64,000 nucleotides of DNA from Streptomyces naganishii JCM 4654 (GTDB taxonomy: Bacteria; Actinomycetota; Actinomycetes; Streptomycetales; Streptomycetaceae). The translations under genes were made by a program, and so were the position numbers. This document shows positions 57,233-64,000 of this stretch, one piece after another. Positions within the stretch are counted from its first letter, which is position 1. Each line of letters opens with the position of its first letter. The stretch lies in assembly GCF_014650575.1 (NCBI RefSeq), contig NZ_BMVF01000006.1, positions 310,001-374,000 of the forward strand, written 5' to 3'. The notes beneath the pieces were generated by a model. It was given only the letters and a program-made list of their open reading frames with translations, did no database searches and was not told the DNA's origin.

Positions 57233-58042
57233 TCAGTCGCGCCAGGGCTGGTCGCGGTGCGCGAAGGCGGCGCGCAGTTCCGGCTCGCCGATCGCGCGGA
57301 TGCCGCGTACGGCGACGGAGGCCAGGTACGTACGGTCGCCGTCGCCGCCTCCTTCGCCGCCGGTGCCCTTGCCGCCGGCCCGCCGGGTCAGCGCGGTCAG
57401 CAGCCGCTGCCCGGCCGGGGAGGCCCAGCGCGCGTGGGGCGGGATCTCGACGCGGGCTATCGCCAGGCAGCTCAGGGTGAGCGCGAGCGGCAGCGTGAAC
57501 CACAGGGCGACGAGGTCACGGGGCATGCCGGTCGGGCCGGGCAGCAGCAGCGCGGTCGCGCCCAGTGCCGGCACCACGAGCGCGGCGGCGCGCACCTGGC
57601 GGACCCCGGCCGCGACCGTCGAACCCGTGCCGTCCGGCACCGCGAGCCCGGCGCTGACCAGCCGGTCGGCGAGGCCGCGCACCGCGTCCGCGGCGGCGGT
57701 CGCCGCCCGCACCGGAGCGATCCGGGACTGGCCCTCCGGGCCGATCGCCCCTATGACGGACCGCTCCATCTCGTCCCGTCCGCGCGGGTCGACGACCGTG
57801 GCCCAGCCGGTGTGCGCCAGCAGCAGACGCCGCTGGCGCGCCATGGAGACGAGGGTGACGTCGGCGACCCGCGCGGGACCGCCCGAGAGGAACGCGGCCT
57901 CGTAGAGCGTCAGATCGTGTCCGCGCAGCGCCGCCGCGTCTTTCGGCTCGGCGGCCGCCGCGCGTACGGCGGCCAGGCACAGCCGCGTGCAGGCGGCGCC
58001 GGCGACGGCCCAGGCCAGCAGCAGGAGAAGGACCCAGAACAT
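57233..58042 (-). CDS. TIGR04222-type membrane protein
   Basis: A 269-residue protein. An N-terminal helix (VLLLLLAWAVAGAACTRLCL) is followed by a soluble domain with LTLYEAAFLSGGPARVADVT, SMARQRRLLLAHTG and RAATAAADAVRGLADRLVSAG, and by two membrane segments (ALVVPALGATALLL, LVALWFTLPLALTLSC). The pattern LYEAAFLSGGP-x-RVAD is that of the TIGR04222 family. Many members end in a Cys/Gly-rich tail; this one ends in a Gly-rich turn and a charged segment without cysteines. It is 96 bp downstream of the DUF4142 gene and shares orientation with the MNIO gene. Biochemical role unknown. Confidence 0.75.
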   Translation of the reverse strand: MFWVLLLLLAWAVAGAACTRLCLAAVRAAAAEPKDAAALRGHDLTLYEAAFLSGGPARVADVTLVSMARQRRLLLAHTGWATVVDPRGRDEMERSVIGAIGPEGQSRIAPVRAATAAADAVRGLADRLVSAGLAVPDGTGSTVAAGVRQVRAAALVVPALGATALLLPGPTGMPRDLVALWFTLPLALTLSCLAIARVEIPPHARWASPAGQRLLTALTRRAGGKGTGGEGGGDGDRTYLASVAVRGIRAIGEPELRAAFAHRDQPWRD

Positions 58043-58138
58043 GACGTTTTTCTATGCCGACGGCCTGAGAAACACCATGCCCTTTTCACATCGCGGACGT
58101 TGTGTGGCCGGTATGTGACGTTCCGTCCTGCGCCGTGG

Positions 58139-58927
58139 TCAGGGCGTCCGCGACGTCTGCGGGGGCGGGCTGGACTCGGCGGGCGGCAGCGGGTACGCCG
58201 GCGAGGCGGACGGGGCCACCGGCACCACCTGGCCGGGGCCGGCCATCGGCCCGGTCGCGGCGGGGGAGTCGGTGGCCGCCGGGCCGCCGCTCGCGGCGAG
58301 GTCGCGGGCCAGGGCGGCGAAGTCGACGAACCCGGTCGCCTCCAGGGCCCTGATGTGGTCCAGCGCGGTGGTGCCGGCGTCGTCGGCCAGCGCGCGCACG
58401 AGCGAGTTCTGGGTGCTCGCGCGCACCTCGGCGGCCACGGTGAAGGTCTTCGCGTGCGCGAGGCGCAGGATGTTGGCGAACTCGCGGTCGTAGTCCTCGC
58501 CCCGCGCCGCGTTCAGGGTGGCGAGCCACCGCTTCTGCTGGGCGCTCGGGTCGTTGGGCAGGTCCAGCCCGAGCTTGGCGGCCACGTCGCGGACCCGCTG
58601 GTCGAGGAAGGCGTACCCCTGGACGAGGTGCTGTCCGGCCGTGCGTACGGCGTCGGTGGTGCCCTTCTCCTCCGCCTGCTGTCCGGCGGGCAGTTCCCAC
58701 AGCCCGGCGAGCCGGACCTTCGTGACGAAGTCGCGGTCCAGTTCGGACAGCGGCCCGTACGGGGTCGCCACGGCGCGGGCGCTCAGCAGGTCCGCGCCCT
58801 GGGCCGGCCGGTGCACGGCGGACCAGATCGGGATGAGCAGGGCCACGACGGTCCCCGTCAGGACGGCGAGGATGATGCCGGTCCCGCTGAGGATGCCTCG
58901 GCCCTTGACGGGGGGTCGCGGTCGCAA
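58139..58927 (-). CDS. DUF4142 membrane-anchored protein
   Basis: A 262-residue protein with one N-terminal helix (GTGIILAVLTGTVVALLIPI) and an extracytoplasmic helical DUF4142 domain of ferritin-like type (LSELDRDFVTKVRLAGLWEL, GQHLVQGYAFLDQRVRDVAA, EFANILRLAHAKTFTVAAEV). A Pro/Ser-rich tail follows. TTG at 58927 is chosen because AGGAGG lies at the right distance; the longer GTG start at 58948 would put that site inside the gene. DUF4142 proteins are predicted helical bundles of unknown activity. A 4 x 12-bp direct repeat sits just upstream. Confidence 0.8.
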   Translation of the reverse strand: MRPRPPVKGRGILSGTGIILAVLTGTVVALLIPIWSAVHRPAQGADLLSARAVATPYGPLSELDRDFVTKVRLAGLWELPAGQQAEEKGTTDAVRTAGQHLVQGYAFLDQRVRDVAAKLGLDLPNDPSAQQKRWLATLNAARGEDYDREFANILRLAHAKTFTVAAEVRASTQNSLVRALADDAGTTALDHIRALEATGFVDFAALARDLAASGGPAATDSPAATGPMAGPGQVVPVAPSASPAYPLPPAESSPPPQTSRTP

Positions 58928-58954
58928 GGGTGCCTCCTGTCGCGGCACCGCACG

Positions 58955-59002
58955 TCAGTGCGTTTCTGGGTGCGTTTCTGCGTGCGTTATGGGATGCGTT
59001 TC
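58955..59002. repeat. Four 12-bp direct repeats upstream of the DUF4142 gene
   Basis: On the + strand the units are TCAGTGCGTTTC, TGGGTGCGTTTC, TGCGTGCGTTAT and GGGATGCGTTTC, a constant TGCGTTTC-type core every 12 bp. They lie 28-75 bp before the TTG start. They may be regulator sites; on the minus strand they also encode (E/I)TH(P/A) repeats at the end of a 79-codon frame (58955-59194). Confidence 0.8.
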
Positions 59003-59224
59003 GGGATGGGGGAGTTGGCATGTTACTTCGGCTACTTCGGGGGAGACGAAGGTCGTCGGCCCGCCTTTCGGTCCCGCAAAGTGCACGTAACGTATGTAAA
59101 CGGGCGCTCTCGACATGCGGTCGTGCGGCGGAAATCCTCGGAAACCAGGACATGCCGCCCCGTCGCCGTCCGCCGCGTGTTGAACGGGGCACATCGGCGG
59201 CCCAGGGGCGGCGTCGCGCGGGCG

Positions 59225-60613
59225 TCAGCGGCGCAGCAGTACCCGCCGGGCCGCGTGGGCGGCCCGGGTCGCCCGGTGCCGGGGCCTCGGGGCGGGGCCC
59301 GAGCGGTCCAGCCACCACTCGCGCAGCTCGCGCCGAGCCGCCGCGTCCTCCGGGGCCCCGGCGAGCAGCAGGGACGCCGCGAAGTCCAGGGCGTCGCGCC
59401 GGTGGCCGCCGCTCATCGGCCGGGACTGCGCGTAGGCGAGGAACGCGGCCCGGTAGCCCCTCCCGAGGATCACCGGCAGCTCCGGCGCCACCTTGGCCAC
59501 GACGTCGGCCCGCTTCGCCGCCAGAGCCCGCGCCTGCACCCCCAGCCGCGCCCGGTCGAACCCTTCCGGCACGGGCGTCCCGGCGACGAGTGCCGACAGC
59601 AGCGCGGTCTGCGCGAGCGCGAGACGCTGCCGCGCAGGCTCGGTGGTGCCGGCCGCCCGCCGGGCGGCGGGCTCGGAGGTGGTCCGCGGGCGGTCCGCCT
59701 GCCGGGCGCGCGTCACGCGGCCCGTTTCGACCGCGTCCCGGATGCGGCCCAACTCCCGATCCAGCTCGGCCGGTTCCGGGAAGTGGTCGTCGCGCTCCAG
59801 GAGTACCCCGGGTGGGGTCACGCGGGAGGCGAGGTCGGTCAGGATGCCGAGGACCGGTTGCGGGACCGGGTGGGCGTGGCTGTCGTGCCATACCCCGTCC
59901 CGCTCGAAGCCGCCCGCCACATGGACGTACGCGATGGCCTCCAGCGGCAGCTCTGCCAGGGCGGCGGCGGGGTCCTCGCCCCGGTTGACGTGGTTGGTGT
60001 GCAGGTTGGCCACGTCGATCAGCAGGCGTACACCGGTGCGGTCGGCGAGCTCGTACAGGAACTGCCCCTCGGTCATCTCCTCGCCCGGCCACGACAGCAG
60101 CGCGGCGATGTTCTCCACGGCGAGCGGCACGGGCAGCGCGTCCTGGGCGATGCGCACGTTCTCGCACAGCACGTCGAGGGCGTCCCGGGTGCGAGGCACC
60201 GGCAGCAGGTGCCCGGCCTCCAGTCGCGGGGAGGCGGTCAGCGCGCCGCCCGCCCTGACGAACGCGATGTGCTCGGTGACGAGCGGCGAACCGAGTGCCC
60301 CGGCCCGCTCGGCGAGCGCGGTCAGCCGGCCCTCGTCGGGCCGCTCGGCCCCGCCGAGGCCGAGCGAGACTCCGTGCGGGACCACGGTCACCCCGCGTGC
60401 GCGCAGGCGCAGCAGCGACTCGGGGAGGTGTCCGGGGCACACGTTCTCGGCGACGACCTCGACCCAGTCGATCCCGGGCATGCGCTCCACGGCGTCCGCG
60501 ATCTCCGGCCGCCAGCCGATCCCCGTCCCCAGCCGCTGCCCCGGTCGCTGTGCCGGCTGCCCCGGTCCCTGTCGCCGCCGCTCTCGCCGCTCTCGCTCTC
60601 CCGGTCCCGGCAT
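59225..60613 (-). CDS. DUF692/MNIO-type oxidase with C-terminal SCO6045-like domain
   Basis: The 462-residue protein has a DUF692 TIM barrel at about 28-290. Putative iron ligands are all in place: [11 protein letters not shown] (His80), TEHIAFV (Glu114, His115), VENIAAL (Glu167, Asn168), [11 protein letters not shown] (Asp200, Asn203, His205, His208), VHVAGG (His231), DSHAHP (Asp244, His246) and [10 protein letters not shown] (Glu273). These match the multinuclear non-heme iron oxidases, which modify cysteine-containing peptides such as methanobactin and bufferin precursors. Residues about 320-445 form a separate helical domain typical of streptomycete members. ATG at 60613 follows GAGGAG. 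No classical precursor gene is adjacent; DUF4142 and TIGR04222 genes follow. Confidence 0.88.
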   Translation of the reverse strand: MPGPGERERRERRRQGPGQPAQRPGQRLGTGIGWRPEIADAVERMPGIDWVEVVAENVCPGHLPESLLRLRARGVTVVPHGVSLGLGGAERPDEGRLTALAERAGALGSPLVTEHIAFVRAGGALTASPRLEAGHLLPVPRTRDALDVLCENVRIAQDALPVPLAVENIAALLSWPGEEMTEGQFLYELADRTGVRLLIDVANLHTNHVNRGEDPAAALAELPLEAIAYVHVAGGFERDGVWHDSHAHPVPQPVLGILTDLASRVTPPGVLLERDDHFPEPAELDRELGRIRDAVETGRVTRARQADRPRTTSEPAARRAAGTTEPARQRLALAQTALLSALVAGTPVPEGFDRARLGVQARALAAKRADVVAKVAPELPVILGRGYRAAFLAYAQSRPMSGGHRRDALDFAASLLLAGAPEDAAARRELREWWLDRSGPAPRPRHRATRAAHAARRVLLRR

Positions 60614-60791
60614 CGTCTCCTCGCCCCCCTCTCGCGCCGTGCGTGGCGTGACGGGGGTATGGCCCCGGCGCCCGGCCCCGAACCCCGCGGGCCCCGGCTT
60701 CAGAGCAACATTTGAGGTTCGCCGCCGGTCCTGGCACGGTCCTGGGCCGCCCCGGTCCCGGCTCTCCGGCCCTACCGCCGCCGAGCGCCCC

Positions 60792-61520
60792 TCACCGCAG
60801 CGCCGGATGGTCGGCGACCACCGTGCAGGAGCCGGGGGCGATCTCGGTGAAGCCGGCGTCGCGGACCAACGGCAGCCCGCTGCGCACCAGTTCACGCCAG
60901 TGGCCGGGCGAGGCGGTGCGCACGGCGAGCGGGAAGCCCGCCTCGCGCCAGGCGGCGCGGTCCGCGTCCGACAGCTCCCACCAGGCGAGCTGGGCGCCGT
61001 GTCCGGCCTGGGCCATGGCCTTGCCGGCCGACATCGCGACCTCGGGGTTCATCCACAGCACCGGGAGGCCGGGGCCGGCCTGGGCGGGCGGCTCGGGGTC
61101 GTCGAGGTCGGTGCCGGACACCTGGAGCCTGGCCAGGTCCTTGGGCCAGTCGTCCACGGCGACCGGCGGGAAGACCCGTACCTCGGCCGCCCGGCCGGTG
61201 ACCGTGATGCCCGGCAGCGCCTCCGCCCGCCGCCACTCGGCGCCGCGTGCCCGCCGCACCACCTTGCGGATCCGGGCGTCCTGCCAGTCGCGCACGGCCC
61301 GCGCCCACTCGCCGTCGCCGAGCGACCGCTCGTCGCCGAGCAGCACCAGCACCGCCCGGGCCGCCGTCTCCAGCGCGTCCGTACGGGCCGGGGGCGCGGC
61401 CCGCTCGATGCGCACCACCAGCGGCAGCACGAACTGCCGCGCCTGGTCGCGGGCCTCGTCGCGCGGTCGGAAGGGGCTGTCCTCGGGGGCGGTGTACGTG
61501 GTGCTCTCGTCGGTGCTCAC
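60792..61520 (-). CDS. Peptidyl-tRNA hydrolase, Pth2-like
   Basis: A 242-residue protein. The C-terminal part contains the Pth2-type motif [18 protein letters not shown] (lysine and histidine at the expected places) and later GFPLAVR and [13 protein letters not shown], as in PTH2 enzymes that release peptides from peptidyl-tRNA. The N-terminal 100 residues ([27 protein letters not shown]) are specific to actinobacterial members. GTG at 61520 is preferred on content (MSTDEST), although its ribosome site GAGG is close; GTG at 61547 is the alternative. Confidence 0.8.
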   Translation of the reverse strand: MSTDESTTYTAPEDSPFRPRDEARDQARQFVLPLVVRIERAAPPARTDALETAARAVLVLLGDERSLGDGEWARAVRDWQDARIRKVVRRARGAEWRRAEALPGITVTGRAAEVRVFPPVAVDDWPKDLARLQVSGTDLDDPEPPAQAGPGLPVLWMNPEVAMSAGKAMAQAGHGAQLAWWELSDADRAAWREAGFPLAVRTASPGHWRELVRSGLPLVRDAGFTEIAPGSCTVVADHPALR

Positions 61521-61598
61521 GCCCCTCAGTCTGTCAAACGCCCGCACACCGCCCCGGACAGCACGCGTCCCTGCCCGAGCCCGCCCCTCCTCAGCTCC

Positions 61599-61784
61599 TC
61601 AGCCCGAGCAGGCCGTGCGCTGGGCCTCCTGCCACTCGCAGACCGGGCACAGGGTGATCCCCTTGTACGACTCCGGGTACTCCGTCGGCTCCCGGCACAG
61701 CACGCACTCCGCGTACGGCGGGCCGTCGGCTTTGGGAGGCCTGGCGGTGTCGATCAGGCAGTAGTCGCCGTCGTCGTCGCTCAT
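61599..61784 (-). CDS. Small zinc-ribbon-like protein (61 aa)
   Basis: A 61-residue acidic protein with two CxxC pairs, CVLC (Cys27, Cys30) and CPVC (Cys46, Cys49), separated by EPTEYPESYKGIT, as in a zinc ribbon; additional cysteines are at 9 and 59. It lies between the Pth2-like and polysaccharide deacetylase genes, 19 bp after the latter's stop on the same strand. No function can be assigned; the high third-position GC and paired cysteines support a real gene. Confidence 0.7.
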   Translation of the reverse strand: MSDDDGDYCLIDTARPPKADGPPYAECVLCREPTEYPESYKGITLCPVCEWQEAQRTACSG

Positions 61785-61803
61785 GGCTCCCAGGGTAGGC
61801 CGG

Positions 61804-62676
61804 TCAGGAGCGGCCGGTCGTGGCGCCGATCAGGTCGGACACCTTGACGAAGCGGTAGCCCTTGGCGCGCAGCCGCGGCACGACCTGCCGCACCACCCGC
61901 TCCGTGGTCGGCGCGGCGCTGCGCGTGCAGTGCATGACGACGACCGAGCCGGGCTTCACCCCGTCCAGCACCTGCCGGGCCACGGCGTCCGCGTCGGTGG
62001 CGAACGCGTCGCCGCTCACCACGTCCCACTGCACCGCGGTGACCCCGAGCCCGCCGAGCGCCCGCAGCGCCTGCTTGTCGTAGCAGCCGCCGGGGAAGCG
62101 GAAGTACGGCATCGCGTGCGGCACGCCCGCCTTGCGGAACGCCGTGTACGCGCGCTCCACGTCCGAGCGCATGCGGTCGGCGGAGACGGTGGGCAGGCCG
62201 TAGCAGTCGCCGGTGAAGGCGTAGTGGCTGTAGGAGTGGTTGGCGAGCTCGAACAGCGGGTCGGTGCCGATGGAGCGGGCCTCGGCCGGGTACTGGTCGG
62301 CCCACCTGCCGGTCATGAAGATGGTTGCCGGCACCTTCATCGCGCGCAGGGTGGCGATGAGCGCCGGGTTGTCGAAGTGCTCGCCCGCCTCCGCGCGCGG
62401 CCCCTGGTCCGCGGTCATGTCGGCGTCGAAGGTGAAGGCGACCGTCTTGCCCTTGGTCCGCGGCCCGTTGCTGAACACGGGGGTCAGACCGCCGGGGCCG
62501 GCGGTGAGGGTCGGCGGCCGGGACGGGGCGGCACTGGCGGTGGCGGTCGAGACGGCGGTCTTGGAGGGGGCCGGGTGCCCGGCGCGGGGGGCCTGGGCGG
62601 TGCCGCAGGCGGCGAGGCCGGCGAGGGCTGTGCCCAGGGCGCAGGCGGCCGTGAAGCGTCTGACAAGTCTGATCAC
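61804..62676 (-). CDS. Polysaccharide deacetylase lipoprotein (NodB-type)
   Basis: A 290-residue lipoprotein with signal TALAGLAAC (Cys24) and a Ser/Thr/Pro linker. The NodB domain (about 75-285) has motif 1 AFTFDADMT (Asp84, Asp86), motif 2 NHSYSHYAF (His147, His151), motif 3 YFRFPGGCYD and motif 5 VVVMHCTR. Carbohydrate esterase family 4 enzymes deacetylate peptidoglycan or chitin-like polymers at the cell surface. GTG at 62676 places the signal peptide at the N-terminus; no strong ribosome site is visible and the frame extends to 62733. Confidence 0.9.
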   Translation of the reverse strand: MIRLVRRFTAACALGTALAGLAACGTAQAPRAGHPAPSKTAVSTATASAAPSRPPTLTAGPGGLTPVFSNGPRTKGKTVAFTFDADMTADQGPRAEAGEHFDNPALIATLRAMKVPATIFMTGRWADQYPAEARSIGTDPLFELANHSYSHYAFTGDCYGLPTVSADRMRSDVERAYTAFRKAGVPHAMPYFRFPGGCYDKQALRALGGLGVTAVQWDVVSGDAFATDADAVARQVLDGVKPGSVVVMHCTRSAAPTTERVVRQVVPRLRAKGYRFVKVSDLIGATTGRS

Positions 62677-62799
62677 CGGATGAACGTAGGCCGCGCTCCG
62701 GTCATATGAACGGCGGCACGGCCGTGCGATCACCCGGCCGGGGGCGGTGGCGCACCCGGCCGGGGGCCGGTGGCGCGCCGGCTGGTGGCCGGTCGCCCC

Positions 62800-63765
62800 T
62801 CATTCCTCCACGGCGGGCACGCCGGGCCGGGCCGAGACCGCGTCCGCCGCCGCCCTCACCGGGGTGAGCGCGGAGGCGTCCTCGGACTCCTCCGGAACCT
62901 CCACGGCGGGCGTCGCCGACTCCCCGAAGTCCTCCACGGCGGGCGTCGCCGCCTGCTCCGGGGCTCGCTCCGGGGCACCGGCCGCGGGCGGCGGCCCCGG
63001 CGGTGCCTGCTGGGCCTTCTCCAGGAACCGCAGCAGCTCCACCGGGAACGGCAGCACCAGCGTCGAGTTCTTCTCCGCGGCGACCGCCGTCACGGTCTGG
63101 AGCAGCCGCAGCTGGAGCGCGGCGGGCGTGTGCTCCATCTGCTGCGCCGCCTCCGCCAGCTTCCTGGAGGCCTGGAACTCCGCGTCGGCGTTGATGATGC
63201 GGGCCCGCCGGTCCCGGTCGGCCTCCGCCTGCCGGGCCATGGAGCGCTTCATCGCGTCCGGCAGCGAGACGTCCTTGATCTCCACGCGGTCGATCTGGAC
63301 GCCCCACCCGATGGCCGGACTGTCGATCATCAGCTCCAGGCCCTGGTTGAGCTTCTCCCGGTTGGACAGCAGGTCGTCCAGGTCGCTCTTGCCGATGATC
63401 GAGCGCAGCGACGTCTGGGCCATCTGGGAGACGGCGAAGCGGTAGTCCTCGACCGCGATGACCGCGTTCGCCGCGTCGACCACCTTGAAGTAGACCACCG
63501 CGTCCACGCGCACCGTCACGTTGTCCCGCGTGATGCCCTCCTGGGCCGGGATCGGCAGCGTGACGATCTGCATGTTGACCTTGTAGAGCCGGTCCACGAA
63601 CGGGACGATCACCGCCATGCCGGGTGCGCGCACCTCCCCGGCCAGCCGCCCGAGCCGGAAGACCACACCGCGCTCGTACTGTTTGACGATCCGCACCGCC
63701 GCGGCGAGGTACACGAACCCCGCGCAGCCCACGCCGATCAGAGCGCCCACCACTTCCTGCACCAT
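62800..63765 (-). CDS. Slipin (stomatin/SPFH-domain membrane protein)
   Basis: A 321-residue protein. One N-terminal helix (VVGALIGVGCAGFVYLAAAV) precedes the SPFH domain (about 25-200: IVKQYERGVVFRLGRLAGEV, VTVRVDAVVYFKVVDAANAV, SLRSIIGKSDLDDLLSNREK, GVQIDRVEIKDVSLPDAM). A helical oligomerisation segment follows (ADRDRRARIINADAEFQASR). The last 75 residues are Pro/Ala/Glu-rich with three TPAVE-like repeats encoded by 20-bp direct DNA repeats (62899-62918, 62932-62951). Slipins organise membrane microdomains. Usually a NfeD partner is adjacent; none is seen here. Confidence 0.9.
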   Translation of the reverse strand: MVQEVVGALIGVGCAGFVYLAAAVRIVKQYERGVVFRLGRLAGEVRAPGMAVIVPFVDRLYKVNMQIVTLPIPAQEGITRDNVTVRVDAVVYFKVVDAANAVIAVEDYRFAVSQMAQTSLRSIIGKSDLDDLLSNREKLNQGLELMIDSPAIGWGVQIDRVEIKDVSLPDAMKRSMARQAEADRDRRARIINADAEFQASRKLAEAAQQMEHTPAALQLRLLQTVTAVAAEKNSTLVLPFPVELLRFLEKAQQAPPGPPPAAGAPERAPEQAATPAVEDFGESATPAVEVPEESEDASALTPVRAAADAVSARPGVPAVEE

Positions 63766-63919
63766 GACGCGACCCCTCAGTCAGCCGCCCGTGCGCCCGT
63801 ATGCGCCTGCTTCAACCATAGGCCCGGGGCGGGAAAGGGGGCGAGCCTCGCTACAGGGCGATGAACGCGAGGACGGTTGGCCGATCCTCGTGCCGTGGCG
63901 AAGGAGGCGAGGTGGGCGT

Positions 63920-64000
63920 CAGCGGCTCTCGACGAGCCCCTTGGCGTCCCGGGCGAGCGCGGTGAGGCGGGATATCGCGCGGAAGTACTTCTTGCGGTAG
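63920..64000 (-). CDS. C-terminal end of an unrecognised protein (partial)
   Basis: The minus frame is open from the window edge to TGA at 63920-63922. It gives 26 residues, with YRKKYFRAISRLTALARD followed by AKGLVESR. The stretch is basic, helical and rich in Arg/Lys, with high third-position GC. Too little is present to assign a family; 154 bp separate it from the slipin start. Confidence 0.5.

Noticed and set aside
55604..60715. 1703-codon open frame on the + strand
   Set aside because: It is the antisense of five or more well-supported leftward genes; its translation is Arg/Gly/Val-rich without domains, a usual effect of GC-rich codon bias.
62899..62951. Direct repeats considered as a CRISPR-like array
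   Set aside because: Only two full copies, inside a coding sequence and encoding a regular peptide repeat.

Overview
The window is a high-GC actinobacterial chromosome segment that reads as Streptomyces. Third codon positions are almost all G or C, GTG and TTG starts are common, several genes look leaderless, and there are paired XRE/DUF397 regulators. The gene order ngcEFG - rok7B7 - xylFGH - dxs and the later heme genes match the well-known S. coelicolor core-chromosome region around SCO5998-SCO6045. No tRNA, rRNA, CRISPR array, transposase or phage gene was seen; this is core chromosome with a few accessory insertions.

Layout. 1-3.1 kb: the end of an AraC-type regulator, an XRE / DUF397 / anti-sigma-like ATPase trio, a tiny membrane protein and a Sir2 deacylase. 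3.4-8.1 kb: a MurA-like enzyme fused to an N-terminal XRE domain, divergent from aconitase (acnA). Both upstream regions carry a TATCTC-N6-GAGAT inverted repeat, and an iron-box-like site precedes acnA. 8.4-10.2 kb: a second DUF397 / XRE set with two small membrane proteins. 10.2-18.3 kb: two large secreted GH92 alpha-mannosidases, convergent, sharing a GACAACGTTGTC operator; an apparently orphan CebR-type box lies upstream. 18.8-27.2 kb: the ngcEFG sugar ABC transporter with a DasR-like site, the ROK regulator rok7B7, and the xylose transporter xylFGH. 27.5-31.1 kb: dxs and an APC permease.

31.1-39.5 kb: a NYN/PIN protein, then a poly-gamma-glutamate-like capsule locus. It holds a CapA-type lipoprotein and an apparent operon of a double cache-HAMP membrane protein without output domain, PgsB/CapB ligase, PgsC/CapC and a membrane-anchored NlpC/P60 hydrolase. 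39.6-44.0 kb: a predicted beta-propeller protein and the fadB/fadA-like beta-oxidation pair. 44.6-47.8 kb: RNase D, an orphan NarL-type response regulator and a DUF3000 protein, with a 38-bp perfect palindrome between the first two. 47.9-55.4 kb: hemE, a rhomboid protease, a CoA-disulfide-reductase-like flavoprotein, a DUF4349 lipoprotein, and cgoX-chdC, the late steps of the coproporphyrin-dependent heme route. 55.4-64 kb: a secreted TAP-like hydrolase, a three-gene set (TIGR04222, DUF4142, DUF692/MNIO oxidase), a Pth2-like protein, a small zinc-ribbon protein, a polysaccharide deacetylase, a slipin and the end of an unknown gene.

The strongest leads for something undescribed are the XRE-MurA fusion with operators shared with aconitase, the capsule-like operon with its output-less double sensor, and the MNIO/DUF4142/TIGR04222 set with a 4 x 12-bp repeat in front of DUF4142. 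Family assignments come from reading translated sequence; no database search was run.
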